DNA of 40,423 nucleotides from an uncultured Acidobacteriota bacterium (GCA_902825985.1 CADEDC010000007.1:1-40423), one strand, 5' to 3'. Positions 27,893 to 37,753 are shown, counted from the stretch's first letter. Made by a program: numbers and translations. The notes: generated by a model not told the origin, from the letters alone.

Positions 27893-30736
27893 CTAGGGCT
27901 CCCTGTCCTCGTCGGGTATGAGCGCACCGCCGACCGACGCCGCGGCGGCGACATAGTCCTCGATCCGCTCGCGGGACACCGCCCGGGCGGCCACGGACAA
28001 CGCCCACCAGTCTCCACCATCTATGGGTGCCGCGTCTGCAAGGAAATCCTGGATCGCAGCGGCGAGAACCGGGCGCATCAGGTCGGCCGGCAGGCCGAGC
28101 TCGGTCAGCACTTCGGCCACCCGGATGTTCAGGTCTGGAACAGCGGCGGCCCCCATCGGCAGCTGCGGGCGGCCAGCGAGCAGCGGCCAGGTCGCCGGCA
28201 GCACCATTTCTGTACACGGGCAGCCGCTGAGCGGAAGCGCATTGGCCCCCCAGTACGCCAGCTCCCGGGCCGACGGACCACCGCCCAGGTGCACGAGTTC
28301 GGCGAGGGAGAAGTGCTCAGGCAGACCGGTCGGCGCGGCGCCCTGGGCCAGCGCCAGGCCGCGCCGGCGCAGCGCGTCGAACCGGACGGCGTCCGCCAGC
28401 GCCGACAGCGGCTCGCCACCGGTGGCGGCAGCCAGCACCCGTGCACGGCCTTTCGCCAGCGCCGCCACCATCGCATCCCTCGTGTCATCCCGCAGCTGCC
28501 GAGCATCGAGCAGCGCGAGCCCGACGGCAAAGGCGTCACGGTCCAGCGACGCGACGCGCGGCGGGCCGGTCAGCCGATCGACGTTGATGTGGGTCAACGA
28601 GAGGCGCGCCAGCGCCAGATCCAGTCCGAGGGCCGATCCGACCACGTGCCAGGCGACGCCGGGCTGAAAGTCCTGCCGCGGCACCGCCCAGATGAGCCGC
28701 GCCCGTGTGTCGGCATCGAAGCGGCCGAACCCGAAGTCGTGCCGGTAGGCCGCGGTGCGACTGAGCAGCGCGGCACCCTCAGGATCGCCGAGGTCGAGCG
28801 CGTAGGCGGTCGACAGCAGCGCCTGGGCGAGCGCGACGTCGACAAGTTCGTGCAGGACCGGCGCCTGCCGCGCCGCCCGTCGTACGTCACCGGCCCGCGC
28901 CGCCTGGCCGACTTCGGCGACGACCCGCTCGAGCACCTCGCGGGTCCGGCGCGGCGGTTCGACGCCGGGCGGCACCGTGTCGGTCGCCGTCGACGCGACG
29001 GCGACCGCGTGCTCGATCGGCAGCTGCTGCAACGCGCCGTGCACGGCCTGGAGGCGGCCGCCGTCGAGGCCGGCATCCGCCAGCGTCGTCGCCATCCGCT
29101 CGAGCGCGACGGCCAGCGCCACCGTCGGGCCGCCCTGCTTCTCGCGCACCGCCTGCAGCCGCCGCAGCTCGGCGGCCGGAAAGTCGATGCGGTAGCGCTC
29201 GCCCTCCCAGTCGATGGTGCGGGCCCGCGCACCGGCCGGCGGTCCGGCGAGCGCCAGCAGCAGGCTCGTATCGACATCGGTGGCGGGCGGCAGCAGCGGC
29301 GCGAGATCGCGATCGAGCCAGCGAGCGATGCCACCGGCATAGTGGCCGTGAGGGTCCAGCGGCACGGTGAACAGCCCGCGCACGAGTGACTCGGCGGTGC
29401 GCTGGGTCACCGAGCCGTGCCTGGCCATGCGCGCCACGAGGGCGAGCGCCGGCTGCACCTGCGCCATCACCCAGAAGCCGCGATTGCTGTCGCCGAGTTC
29501 CAGACGGGCAGCGCGCTGCGACACGAAGGCGAAAATCGCCGGGGCCCGGAACCCCATGCGCTCGAGGGTCAGCATCAGCATCTTCTGCCGGGGGAACGCC
29601 ACGACGGCGTCGACCGCCTCCGCCGATGCCGCGGTCGCCGCCGCGCCGAACACGCGCTGCGCGAACGCCAACTGGTCGAGGTGATTGCCGCGTTGATGCA
29701 TGTTGCCGCGCACCGCCGCGTCGGCGAGCCAGGCGGCGTCCATCGCCCCGGCGCCACCGGACGCCGGGCGGTTGCCACTGCCGGCGCCGCCGGTCGGCGG
29801 CACCTGCCAGACCGCCTCCCAGAACGATCGATCGGCCGGCGGCAGCGGCTGTCCGGCCGCGTCGACCTGGACGCGGGTGAGCAGCAGCGCCAGATCGCCG
29901 ACCGGCCGCGTGTACGGATAGCGATCCTCCCGCCACTCCCCGTACTGGGCGCCGGCCAGGGCGACGAGCGCCCGCAGCCGCTCGCTGCGCACCTGCACCC
30001 CGTCGGCCGGCGGTCCGAGCGCGAATCGTGCGTGCGCGGCGTCCAGCAGGGCGACGGTACCGTAGACATACGCGAGCCGGCCGCCGCCGGGCGGCGTGAA
30101 CAATTGCCGAATGAACCGGTCCGGCGCCGTCACCGGGGCGCCGGCCACGGCCTCCCACACGGCGCGATCGTCGGCGGTGCCCGGGGTGACGACGCGACCG
30201 TCGTGGATGCGAAGGCTGGCCCCGAACGCCGCCACTGTCGCCGCGCCGCGCTCGTACAGGTCGGACAACAGCGCCGGGGCGCCGCTCAGGTACGCCAGCG
30301 TCTCGTCGTCCATGCCGGCGAGGCCGGCGGCGAGAAGTGCCGCCCGACGATCCACCACGATCGCGGTCAGCAACCGGGTCAACGGGATGGGCCGCTTGAA
30401 GATCGCCGCGCTCCAGACGTCGGCATCCAGCGGGACGACCACCTGCGGCGCCGACGCCGACGCGCCGGCATCGACACCGGCGGCCGCGGTCGGCGCGCCG
30501 TTGGCGGCGCGGAGCGCTTCGAGCAGGGCGACGCGTTCATCCGAACCGAAGTGCGCGAGGCGGACGAAATCCGGCAGGAAGCGCACGCGGTCGCGATCGG
30601 GCAGGAGGCCGAGGGTACGCGCGGCGTCGAGTACCGGGCGGGGCACCGGCGCCATCACGGTGGGGGGACCGGCGGCGAACAGCGGCGGACAAAATGCCGC
30701 TACAATCGTCAAGCACACGAACCACGTGCGCGGCAT
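27893..30736 (-). CDS. Large exported protein of unknown family, first gene of VWA operon
   Basis: The 947-residue product has a signal peptide (MPRTWFVCLTIVAAFCPPLF, cleavage near AAG). The mature part is rich in Ala, Leu and Arg and looks mostly helical, with no membrane segment, no metal or catalytic motif I can name and few cysteines (CPC near residue 840). Short stretches such as LPDFVRLAHFGSDERVALLEAL, GDSNRGFWVMAQVQPALALVARM, FQPGVAWHVVGSALGLDLALARLSL and GLPEHFSLAELVHLGGG suggest repeated helical units. I do not recognise the family. The start at 30736 is supported by AGGGA 7 nt upstream. It is followed after 4 nt by a VWA gene and then a second VWA gene, so the three products probably work together in the envelope. 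It diverges from the topoisomerase B gene with only 43 nt between starts. Confidence 0.72.
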   Translation of the reverse strand: MPRTWFVCLTIVAAFCPPLFAAGPPTVMAPVPRPVLDAARTLGLLPDRDRVRFLPDFVRLAHFGSDERVALLEALRAANGAPTAAAGVDAGASASAPQVVVPLDADVWSAAIFKRPIPLTRLLTAIVVDRRAALLAAGLAGMDDETLAYLSGAPALLSDLYERGAATVAAFGASLRIHDGRVVTPGTADDRAVWEAVAGAPVTAPDRFIRQLFTPPGGGRLAYVYGTVALLDAAHARFALGPPADGVQVRSERLRALVALAGAQYGEWREDRYPYTRPVGDLALLLTRVQVDAAGQPLPPADRSFWEAVWQVPPTGGAGSGNRPASGGAGAMDAAWLADAAVRGNMHQRGNHLDQLAFAQRVFGAAATAASAEAVDAVVAFPRQKMLMLTLERMGFRAPAIFAFVSQRAARLELGDSNRGFWVMAQVQPALALVARMARHGSVTQRTAESLVRGLFTVPLDPHGHYAGGIARWLDRDLAPLLPPATDVDTSLLLALAGPPAGARARTIDWEGERYRIDFPAAELRRLQAVREKQGGPTVALAVALERMATTLADAGLDGGRLQAVHGALQQLPIEHAVAVASTATDTVPPGVEPPRRTREVLERVVAEVGQAARAGDVRRAARQAPVLHELVDVALAQALLSTAYALDLGDPEGAALLSRTAAYRHDFGFGRFDADTRARLIWAVPRQDFQPGVAWHVVGSALGLDLALARLSLTHINVDRLTGPPRVASLDRDAFAVGLALLDARQLRDDTRDAMVAALAKGRARVLAAATGGEPLSALADAVRFDALRRRGLALAQGAAPTGLPEHFSLAELVHLGGGPSARELAYWGANALPLSGCPCTEMVLPATWPLLAGRPQLPMGAAAVPDLNIRVAEVLTELGLPADLMRPVLAAAIQDFLADAAPIDGGDWWALSVAARAVSRERIEDYVAAAASVGGALIPDEDREP
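30701..30706 (+). promoter_or_regulatory. Candidate -10 box TACAAT of the topoisomerase B gene
   Basis: TACAAT lies 73 nt before the ATG at 30780, inside the 5' end of the divergent gene. The leader would be about 67 nt. No -35 match is seen. Confidence 0.35.
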
Positions 30737-30779
30737 CGCAATCCCTGCTAGAGACGAGTAAAGGCGCAGATTACTACAC

Positions 30780-32687
30780 ATGGCCTCCGCCACCTACACG
30801 GCCAAAGACATCACCGTCCTCGAAGGGCTCGAGCCCGTCCGCAAGCGTCCCGGCATGTACATCGGCGGCGTCGGCTCCGCCGGGCTGCACCACCTGGTCT
30901 GGGAAGTGCTGGACAACGCCATCGACGAGGCGATGAACGGCTATGCCGCGAACATCCGGGTCACGTTGCACGAGGACGGTTCGTCGATCACGGTCGAGGA
31001 CGATGGCCGCGGCATCCCCATCGACAAGCATCCGGCGACCAAGAAGAGCGCGCTCGAAGTGATCTTCACGGTGCTCCATGCCGGCGGCAAGTTCGAGGCG
31101 GGCAGCTACAAGACGGCCGGCGGCCTGCACGGCGTCGGCGCCAGCGTCGTGAACGCCCTGTCGAAGGAGCTCGTCGCCACCGTCAAGCGCGATGGCGCGC
31201 TGTGGGAAATGCGCTTCAGGCAGGGCCGGCCGGTGGCGCCGCTCAAGAAGCTCGGGCCGGCGCGCGGCACCGGCACGACGGTCTACTTCCACCCGGACGC
31301 CGCGATCTTCCCGAAGATCGAGTTCGACGCCGCCGTCATCCGCGAGCGGCTCGAGATCGCCAGCTTCCTGCACAAGGGCGTCAAGGTCGTCTTCGAGGAC
31401 GACACGACGAAGACGAAGACCGTCTTCGAGCACGCCGATGGTGTCGTCGACTACCTGAAGGCGGTGGTGGCCGCCCGCGGCGCGAAACCGGTGCACGAGG
31501 CACCGTTCGTGCTGACCAAGGAAGACGGACTGCGCACCGACATCACCTTGCAGTGGACGGAGTCGACCGACGAGCACCTCCGCTCGTACGTGAACGGCAT
31601 CCCGACGGGATCGGGCGGCACGCACGAGAACGGCCTGCGCGCCGGCATCGGCAAGGCGGTGCGCAACTTCATCGAGACCCACAGCCTGTCGCCCAAGGGG
31701 GTGACGCTGACGGCGGAAGACATCCGCGAGGGGCTCACCGGCATCCTGAGCGTGTTCATCCAGGAGCCGCAGTTCCAGGGCCAGACGAAGGATCGCCTCA
31801 ACAACCCCGAGCTGCTCTCGGCGGTCGACGGCGTCATCCGGCCGGCGCTCGAGCACTGGCTGAATCACAACATCAGCGTCGCCGAGTCGATCGTCGCCCG
31901 CATCATCCTCGCGGCGCGCGCCCGTGAAGCCAGCCGCGCCGCGCAGGCCGAAGTGTCACGCAAGAGCGCCACGTCGACGCGCCTGAACCTGCCCGGCAAG
32001 TTGAGCGACTGCACCAATCCGTCGAGCGACGGCAGCGAACTGTTCATCGTCGAGGGCGATTCGGCGGGCGGCTCGGCCAAGCAGGGACGCGATCGCGCGC
32101 GGCAGGCGATCCTGCCGTTGCGCGGCAAGGTGCTCAACACCGAGAGCGCGTCGCTGGCGAAGGTGCTCGAGAACAAGGAACTGTCGGACCTGGTGACGGC
32201 GCTCGGCTGCGGACTCGGCAAGAACTTCGAGCTGGCGAAGCTGCGCTACGGCAAGGTCATCATCCTCGCCGACGCCGACTCGGACGGCAATCACATCGCC
32301 ACGCTCCTGCTCACGTTCATCTACCGCCACTTGCCGCAGCTCATCGCCACCGGCAAGGTGTACCTCGCGCAGCCGCCGTTGTATCGCATCGACATCGGCA
32401 AGGAGACGTTCTGGGCGCTGGACGACGCGCACAAGGGGGCGGTGCTCAAGTTGAAGGCCGGGCGGGGGACGCCGGAAATCACGCGATTCAAGGGGCTCGG
32501 CGAGATGATGCCGAAGGTGCTGTGGGAGACGACGCTCAATCCACGGACGCGGCGCCTGCAGCGCGTCGAGATCGCCGACCAGATCGCCACCGACCGGGTC
32601 ATCAACGAACTGATGGGCAAGGACGCATCGGCCCGCTTCCGGTTCATCATGGAACGCGCCGACGAGGCCGACGAACTCGACGTCTAG
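30780..32687 (+). CDS. Type II DNA topoisomerase subunit B (GyrB/ParE-like)
   Basis: The 635-residue ATPase subunit has a GHKL nucleotide site ([42 protein letters not shown]). It has the transducer domain with [11 protein letters not shown], the TOPRIM domain with [15 protein letters not shown] and [14 protein letters not shown], and the C-terminal [20 protein letters not shown]. The usual TOPRIM motif DADVDGxHIR is changed to [10 protein letters not shown]; the three metal-binding aspartates remain. The short length, with no E. coli GyrB insert, fits ParE or short GyrB. It is probably the partner of the A subunit at 19534, although 8.8 kb and other operons lie between. The start at 30780 has no close ribosome site (AAAGG is 15 nt away). 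It converges on the aminotransferase gene. Confidence 0.9.
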   Translation: MASATYTAKDITVLEGLEPVRKRPGMYIGGVGSAGLHHLVWEVLDNAIDEAMNGYAANIRVTLHEDGSSITVEDDGRGIPIDKHPATKKSALEVIFTVLHAGGKFEAGSYKTAGGLHGVGASVVNALSKELVATVKRDGALWEMRFRQGRPVAPLKKLGPARGTGTTVYFHPDAAIFPKIEFDAAVIRERLEIASFLHKGVKVVFEDDTTKTKTVFEHADGVVDYLKAVVAARGAKPVHEAPFVLTKEDGLRTDITLQWTESTDEHLRSYVNGIPTGSGGTHENGLRAGIGKAVRNFIETHSLSPKGVTLTAEDIREGLTGILSVFIQEPQFQGQTKDRLNNPELLSAVDGVIRPALEHWLNHNISVAESIVARIILAARAREASRAAQAEVSRKSATSTRLNLPGKLSDCTNPSSDGSELFIVEGDSAGGSAKQGRDRARQAILPLRGKVLNTESASLAKVLENKELSDLVTALGCGLGKNFELAKLRYGKVIILADADSDGNHIATLLLTFIYRHLPQLIATGKVYLAQPPLYRIDIGKETFWALDDAHKGAVLKLKAGRGTPEITRFKGLGEMMPKVLWETTLNPRTRRLQRVEIADQIATDRVINELMGKDASARFRFIMERADEADELDV

Positions 32688-32689
32688 CA

Positions 32690-32708
32690 CCGGCCGGCGG
32701 GCGGCCGG
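32690..32708. terminator. Hairpin between convergent topoisomerase B and aminotransferase genes
   Basis: CCGGCCG (32690-32696) and CGGCCGG (32702-32708) form a perfect 7-bp stem with a 5-nt loop, exactly between two stop codons. It resembles the hairpin at 215-236 in sequence and position. No T-run. Confidence 0.5.
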
Positions 32709-32711
32709 CGC

Positions 32712-33887
32712 CTAGGCAAGCAGCGCGCGCAAGCCGGTCACGAGCCGGCCGACACCGTCGGCCACCGTGGCCTTCTGCAGCGCGCCGTAGGCGACGCGGA
32801 AGTAGCAGCCGCGGTGCATGCCGAACGCGGTGCCGGGAATCACGGCGACCTTGTGCTCCCTGATCAGGCGCTCGTTCAGGCTCACCGGATCCTGGTCCGT
32901 CTCCACCTCGAGCAGGCAGTAGAACGCACCTTCGGCGGCCGGGACGCGCGCGCGCGGCGCCAGCGTCGACAGTTCGCCGACCACGAGGTCACGGATCGAG
33001 GCGAGCTCGCGGACGTGCGGCTCGCAGTACGGACGACCAATGGCCAGCGCGGCACGCGCCGCAACCTGGGACGCGATCGACGGACAGATCAGGATCGTGT
33101 CCTGACTCTTCATCATCGCCGATGCCAGGCGCTCCGGATAGGCCATGTAGCCGATGCGCCAGCCGGCGAAGCCGAACGCCTTCGACAAGGAATAGATGGC
33201 GATCGTGCAGTCGGCGGCGCCCGGAAACGCCGCCGGCGAGGTGTGTCGGGCGCCGCCGTAGGTGAAGTACTCGTAGGTCTCGTCGCTGATGTGGATCAGT
33301 CCGCGCTCGCGGCACAGGGCATTCAGCTCGCGCAGCGAGGCGTCGCCGAGCACGGCGCCGCTCGGATTGTTCGGCGACACCGTCACCACCGCCCTCGTCC
33401 GTGGCGTCAGCGCGCCGCGGATCGCGTCCAGGTCGAGCTGGTAGCGTGCGTCCGTCCGCACCGGGACCGGCCGACAGCCGGCCATCGTGATCGCCATCTC
33501 ATGGTTGAAGTAGAACGGCACCGGGAGCACGACCTCGTCGCCCGGGCACGTCGTCGCGAGGACGGCGTGCGTGAAGGCCATGTTGGCGCCCGCGGTGACC
33601 ATGACGCGAACCGCCTGGCCGGTGCTGATCCCGTTCTCGTCCAGTAATTTACGGGAAATTTCCTGAACCAGGGACGGCAGTCCCTCGCCCGGCCCGTATT
33701 CGTGGGTCCCCGGGCTCGTCAGCGCCTCGCGAACCGCGTCGAGCGCCGCCGGCGGCGGTCCGTAGTGGACGACGCCCTGACCGAGGGAGATCGTCCCGGG
33801 CGTCTCTCGAATGAGCTGCCCCACGATCGGAATGATCGGGGACTGGACGGCGTCCATCCGGGTTGCCGGTGCAGAACTGTGTCGCAT
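32712..33887 (-). CDS. PLP-dependent aminotransferase, class I/II
   Basis: The 391-residue enzyme is a fold-type I aminotransferase of the aspartate aminotransferase superfamily. It has the N-terminal GTISLGQGVVHYGPPP, the cofactor-binding TAGANMAFTHAVLA, the VSPNNPSGAVL substrate loop and the aspartate in ISDETYEYFTY. The PLP lysine is in YSLSKAFGFAGWRIGYMAYP, and the C-terminal arginine, in CYFRVAYG, binds the substrate carboxylate. The amino acid specificity cannot be told from sequence alone. The start is taken at 33887; an internal ATG at 33857 is possible, and neither has a clear ribosome site. It diverges from the M14 peptidase gene; that gene's promoter -35 box is only 3 nt from this start codon. 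Confidence 0.88.
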   Translation of the reverse strand: MRHSSAPATRMDAVQSPIIPIVGQLIRETPGTISLGQGVVHYGPPPAALDAVREALTSPGTHEYGPGEGLPSLVQEISRKLLDENGISTGQAVRVMVTAGANMAFTHAVLATTCPGDEVVLPVPFYFNHEMAITMAGCRPVPVRTDARYQLDLDAIRGALTPRTRAVVTVSPNNPSGAVLGDASLRELNALCRERGLIHISDETYEYFTYGGARHTSPAAFPGAADCTIAIYSLSKAFGFAGWRIGYMAYPERLASAMMKSQDTILICPSIASQVAARAALAIGRPYCEPHVRELASIRDLVVGELSTLAPRARVPAAEGAFYCLLEVETDQDPVSLNERLIREHKVAVIPGTAFGMHRGCYFRVAYGALQKATVADGVGRLVTGLRALLA

Positions 33888-33889
33888 GG

Positions 33890-33918
33890 TTGTCAGGATG
33901 GGACGGCTGGCCTATTCT
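33890..33918 (+). promoter_or_regulatory. Promoter giving a leaderless M14 peptidase mRNA
   Basis: TTGTCA (33890-33895) and TATTCT (33913-33918) are separated by exactly 17 nt. Six bases later is the GTG start at 33925, the expected transcription start. This is the best -35/-10 pair in the window and implies a leaderless mRNA. Confidence 0.65.
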
Positions 33919-33924
33919 TGCTCG

Positions 33925-36621
33925 GTGACCCGACGTCCATCCGCGCCACCGGTCGCCGTGCTGCTGGCCGCGCTGCTGCTGGCGACCCCGCTGCTGCGTG
34001 GGGACCGCGTGACGGCGGCGGCCAACGTGCCGACACCGGAACAGTCTATCGGGTTCAAGGTCGGCAGCGACAACAAGCTGGCGCGCTGGGACCAGGTGCT
34101 CACCTACCTGCAGCAGGTGGCTGACGGCTCGGACCGCGTCACGCTCCGCGAACTCGGCAAGACCAACGGCGGCAACAGCTTCGTCGTCGCCGAGATCAGC
34201 GCCCCCGATACCATCCGGAGTCTCGATCGGCACAAGCAGCTGGCGCGCAAGCTGTACTTCCAGGACGGCGGACCGTCGCCGCGGGAGCGCGACGACCTCT
34301 TCCGCCGCGGCAAGCTCGTGGTGCTGTTGACCTGCAGCATCCACGCCGACGAGGTCGGGCCGACGCAGATGTCGATCGAGCTGATTCACGAGCTGGCGAC
34401 CAGCGACGCCCCGAACATCAAGAAGATCCTGGACAACGTCATCTTCCTGGTCGTCCCGAGCGTCAATCCGGATGGCCAGATCATGATCACCGACTGGTTC
34501 AACAAGAACCTCGGGACGCCCTACGAGAGCAGCCCGCTGCCGACCCTCTATCACCCCTACGCCGGCCACGACAACAACCGCGACATGTTCATGTTCACGC
34601 AGAAGGAGAGCGAGTTCATGGCTCGCCTGGCGTGGCACGACTGGTTTCCGGCGGTCTGGCTCGACGCGCACCAGATGCAGATGAACGGCCCGCGCATTTT
34701 CGTGATGCCGGCCACCGATCCGATCAACCCGAACGTGCACCCGCTGATCTATCGCTGGAACGCCATCTTCGGACAGTCGCAGGCGGCGGCGCTCGAGGCG
34801 GCGGGCAAGACCGGCATCATCTACAACTCGACCTATACCAATTTCTGGCAGGGGGCGCTGGCATGGAGCGGCTGGTGGCACAACCAGATCGGGCTGCTGA
34901 CGGAGATCGCCAGCGTCCGCATCGCGGCACCGACCGTGCAGTTGCGGGCGCCCTCGGATCGCTTCAACCCGCTCGAGCCGCCACGTACGCCACCCCGCTT
35001 CGACAGCGCGCCGCTGATGCCGCCGACCGACACGCTGGCCCGCACCGAGTACCCGCGGCCGTGGCTCGGCGGCCGCTGGACCCTGCGCGACATCGTCGAC
35101 TATCAGCTGATCACGACGCTCGCGATGCTCGAGACGGCGGCCGACCGCCGCGAAACGGTGCTCCGCCAGATCTACGAGGTCAACCGGAGCACGGTCGAAG
35201 AGACGCAGGTCGGCGACGTCCGTAACATTTTGATCGCGGCCGACGGTCAGCACGCTCCGCGCGAAGTGGCGCACCTCGTCGACCGCCTGATGCTCGGCGG
35301 CGTCGAAGTCCACCGGGCGGACGCGGCGTTCGAGCTCGACGACAAGGGCTTCGCGGCCGGCACCTTCGTCATTCCCATGTCGCAGGTCTTCGCCCGCTAC
35401 GCGAAGGACCTGCTCGAACCGCAGGTCTATCCCGAAGTGCGGCGATCGCCCGAGGCGTCACCGGAGGTGCCGTACGACGTCACCGCGTGGTCGCTCGGCA
35501 TGAAGCTTGGCGTCGACGTCCAGTTCGTGAAGACGCCGCTGCCCGACGGCATGAAGATGACCCGCGTCAGGGGGTTTCCGGGCGCCGCCGGGCGGGTCAC
35601 CGGAACCGGCAACCGCTACACGTTCGACTATGTCGGGGCCGATGCCGCCATCGCCGTGAACCGCCTGCTGAAGGCCGGTGGCCGACTCGCCTTCGAGCCG
35701 CCGGTGACGCGCGCCGGCGGCGCCGGCACGGCGGCGCGGACCAAGGTGAGCGTCGAGAACATCGACCGCGAGGCGGTCGAGGCGACGGCCCGCGACACGG
35801 GCATCATCGTCACGGCCGGAGCCGACGCGGCACCGGTTCCCGATGCACCGGGGCCGCTCGCCATCCGGTCGCCGCGGATCGCGATTTACGCCCCGTGGAC
35901 CGGCGGCAACATCGACGAAGGCTGGACGCGATGGGTGCTCGAGCGCTACGAGTTCCCGCTGACCGTCATCCACAACAAGGAGGTCCGCGAAGGCGGGCTG
36001 CGCCAGCAGTTCGATGCCATCATCCTGGCCGATCAGCCGCCGCGCGAGATCCTCGACGGCTTCGACACCCTCACGGTGCGGCCGGAATTCCGCGGCGGTC
36101 TCGGCACGACCGGCGTCGACAACATCGATCGCTTCGTCGCCGAAGGCGGCACGCTCATCGCCATGGGGGCCGCGTGCGACCTCATCATCGACCAGATGCA
36201 GATGCCGGTCCGCGATCTGAAACGGAACATGCGTCGCGACCAGCATTTCTCGCCCGGCTCGATCCTGCGGGTGCAGATCGACACGACGCATCCGGTCGGC
36301 TTCGGCATGGCGGCCGACACCTACGGCTTCTACGACAACAGCCCGTTCTTCGCGCTCGAGGGGCTGTCGGCCGATCGCAGCACGGTGGTCGCGCGCTATC
36401 CGACGCGCAACGTGCTGGCATCGGGCTGGCTGAAGGGCGAGGAGCTGATGATCGGCCGGGCGGCGGTCGTCTCCGTCGACATGCGTCCGGGACACGTCGT
36501 CCTGTTCGGCCTCCGGCCGCAGCACCGCGCCCAGACGCACGCCACGTTCCCCATGCTGTTCAACGCCCTCTTCCTGTCGACAGCGCGCGACCGATCGGTC
36601 AACACCACGCAGCAGCAGTGA
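33925..36621 (+). CDS. Exported M14-type zinc carboxypeptidase with large C-terminal region
   Basis: The 898-residue protein has a signal peptide (VTRRPSAPPVAVLLAALLLA). The peptidase M14 domain is at about 35-370. The zinc ligands are visible as His and Glu of CSIHADEVGPTQ and the later His of LDAHQMQMNGP. PSVNPDGQ and GHDNNRDMFMFTQKE match the family, and LLTEIASVRI may hold the catalytic Glu. The remaining 500 residues include a domain that looks like a class I glutamine amidotransferase-like or ThuA-type fold (SPRIAIYAPWTGGNIDEGW, FDAIILADQPP, GGTLIAMGAACDLI). This organisation is common in exported M14 proteins of Acidobacteria and Bacteroidetes. GTG 33925 is chosen from the promoter position and signal peptide; ATG 33898 is an alternative. 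The stop overlaps the asparaginase GTG by four bases. Confidence 0.88.
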   Translation: MTRRPSAPPVAVLLAALLLATPLLRGDRVTAAANVPTPEQSIGFKVGSDNKLARWDQVLTYLQQVADGSDRVTLRELGKTNGGNSFVVAEISAPDTIRSLDRHKQLARKLYFQDGGPSPRERDDLFRRGKLVVLLTCSIHADEVGPTQMSIELIHELATSDAPNIKKILDNVIFLVVPSVNPDGQIMITDWFNKNLGTPYESSPLPTLYHPYAGHDNNRDMFMFTQKESEFMARLAWHDWFPAVWLDAHQMQMNGPRIFVMPATDPINPNVHPLIYRWNAIFGQSQAAALEAAGKTGIIYNSTYTNFWQGALAWSGWWHNQIGLLTEIASVRIAAPTVQLRAPSDRFNPLEPPRTPPRFDSAPLMPPTDTLARTEYPRPWLGGRWTLRDIVDYQLITTLAMLETAADRRETVLRQIYEVNRSTVEETQVGDVRNILIAADGQHAPREVAHLVDRLMLGGVEVHRADAAFELDDKGFAAGTFVIPMSQVFARYAKDLLEPQVYPEVRRSPEASPEVPYDVTAWSLGMKLGVDVQFVKTPLPDGMKMTRVRGFPGAAGRVTGTGNRYTFDYVGADAAIAVNRLLKAGGRLAFEPPVTRAGGAGTAARTKVSVENIDREAVEATARDTGIIVTAGADAAPVPDAPGPLAIRSPRIAIYAPWTGGNIDEGWTRWVLERYEFPLTVIHNKEVREGGLRQQFDAIILADQPPREILDGFDTLTVRPEFRGGLGTTGVDNIDRFVAEGGTLIAMGAACDLIIDQMQMPVRDLKRNMRRDQHFSPGSILRVQIDTTHPVGFGMAADTYGFYDNSPFFALEGLSADRSTVVARYPTRNVLASGWLKGEELMIGRAAVVSVDMRPGHVVLFGLRPQHRAQTHATFPMLFNALFLSTARDRSVNTTQQQ

Positions 36622-37154
36622 TCCGCATCTTCGTCACCGGCGGCACGTTCGACAAGGAATACAACGAGCTGGACGGCACGTTGTCGTTCATGGACACGCA
36701 CGTTCCCGAGATGCTGCGCCTGGGACGCTGCCGCGTCGAGGTGGCCGTGCGGACGCTGATGATGATCGACAGTCTGCAGATGACCGATGCCGACCGCGCG
36801 CTGATCGTCGAGCAATGCCGGCAGGCGCCCGAATCGCGCATCGTCATCACGCACGGCACCGATACGATGGTCGAGACGGCGCAGGCACTCGCCGCGGCGT
36901 TTCCCGACGCCGGCGCGAAGACGATCGTGTTGACCGGTGCCATGGTGCCGTATGCGTTCGGCAGCTCGGATGGGCTGTTCAATCTCGGCAGTGCCGTGTC
37001 GTTCGTGCAGACGCTGCCGGGCGGGGTGTACGTCGCAATGAACGGCCGCTGCTTCGACTGGTGGCGGGTGCGGAAGAACCGCGACACCGGCACGTTCGAG
37101 GAGACGGACGTCAGGCGTCGGTCGCTGGTGCCGGGCGGCACCACCGACCGCTGA
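36618..37154 (+). CDS. Single-domain asparaginase-like protein
   Basis: The 178-residue protein matches only the N-terminal domain of type I/II L-asparaginases, which are normally about 330 residues. It keeps the nucleophile motif TGGTFDK (residues 7-13), the second active-site motif THGTDTMVETA, and LTGAMVPYAFGSSDGLFNLG. VYVAMNGRCFDWWRVRKNRDTGTFEE may offer the catalytic lysine. Short stand-alone versions of this domain are known in bacteria, so this need not be a truncation. No signal peptide, so it should be cytoplasmic. GTG overlaps the peptidase stop (GTGA), giving coupled expression. A link between peptide breakdown and asparagine use is an inference from position only. Its stop is 2 nt from the stop of the opposing GNAT gene. 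Confidence 0.85.
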   Translation: MIRIFVTGGTFDKEYNELDGTLSFMDTHVPEMLRLGRCRVEVAVRTLMMIDSLQMTDADRALIVEQCRQAPESRIVITHGTDTMVETAQALAAAFPDAGAKTIVLTGAMVPYAFGSSDGLFNLGSAVSFVQTLPGGVYVAMNGRCFDWWRVRKNRDTGTFEETDVRRRSLVPGGTTDR

Positions 37155-37156
37155 TC

Positions 37157-37753
37157 CTAGATCGTCGCCTGCGTGACGATGCGATTGCCGCGGTGGCGTG
37201 AGATCAGCTCGGGCACGAGCTTCTTGCTCAGATAGACCTTCGACTCGGCGTTGTCCCTGAGATTCCGTTCGTACTTGATCACCTCGAAATGCAGGTGATC
37301 GAGCGTGCCGCGCATCTCGTAGAACTTGTTCTTGGTCTTGACGACGATCTCGTCGAATCCCTGTTCGATGGCCCAGAACTCCTGCTGTTCGGTGAGGGCC
37401 CGGAAGTGGCCCTGGCCGCGCCAGTCGCGACGGGTGCCGCCGATCCAGGTATACAGAATGCGCCGGTCCTCGAACTGAATGGCCTCGCTCAGCCGGCCGA
37501 CCAGATCGACCAGCTTCGGTTCCGTCTCGCCGATGCGGATTTCGTGGGCCACCTTGTATGACACCGGCAGCACGGTCGTCGGATCATCGGGCAGCGTGGC
37601 CGTCGCCATGAGGATGAGGTGCGACCGGCCGCTGAGGCGACGTACGATCTCGGCCGCGGTCTTCTTGCGGGGATATTCCGCGAAGTTCTCTTCGATGTAG
37701 CCAATCTCGAGTGCACCCTGTTCGAGATCGTACTGAGTGATGAAGTATTCCAC
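37157..37753 (-). CDS. GNAT-fold acetyltransferase-like protein
   Basis: The 198-residue protein has a GNAT core with the acetyl-CoA loop [21 protein letters not shown] (R/Q-x-x-G-x-G/A pattern) and the following beta-strand and helix ([22 protein letters not shown]). It starts with [23 protein letters not shown]. The acceptor is unknown. The start is uncertain: ATG 37858 would overlap the divergent lipoprotein gene and adds 35 residues with poor codon bias. GTG 37774 sits on the TACAAT box at 37766-37771. GTG 37753, chosen here, follows that box by 12 nt, so the leader would be about 6 nt. It converges on the asparaginase gene with only two bases between the stops. Confidence 0.72.
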   Translation of the reverse strand: MEYFITQYDLEQGALEIGYIEENFAEYPRKKTAAEIVRRLSGRSHLILMATATLPDDPTTVLPVSYKVAHEIRIGETEPKLVDLVGRLSEAIQFEDRRILYTWIGGTRRDWRGQGHFRALTEQQEFWAIEQGFDEIVVKTKNKFYEMRGTLDHLHFEVIKYERNLRDNAESKVYLSKKLVPELISRHRGNRIVTQATI

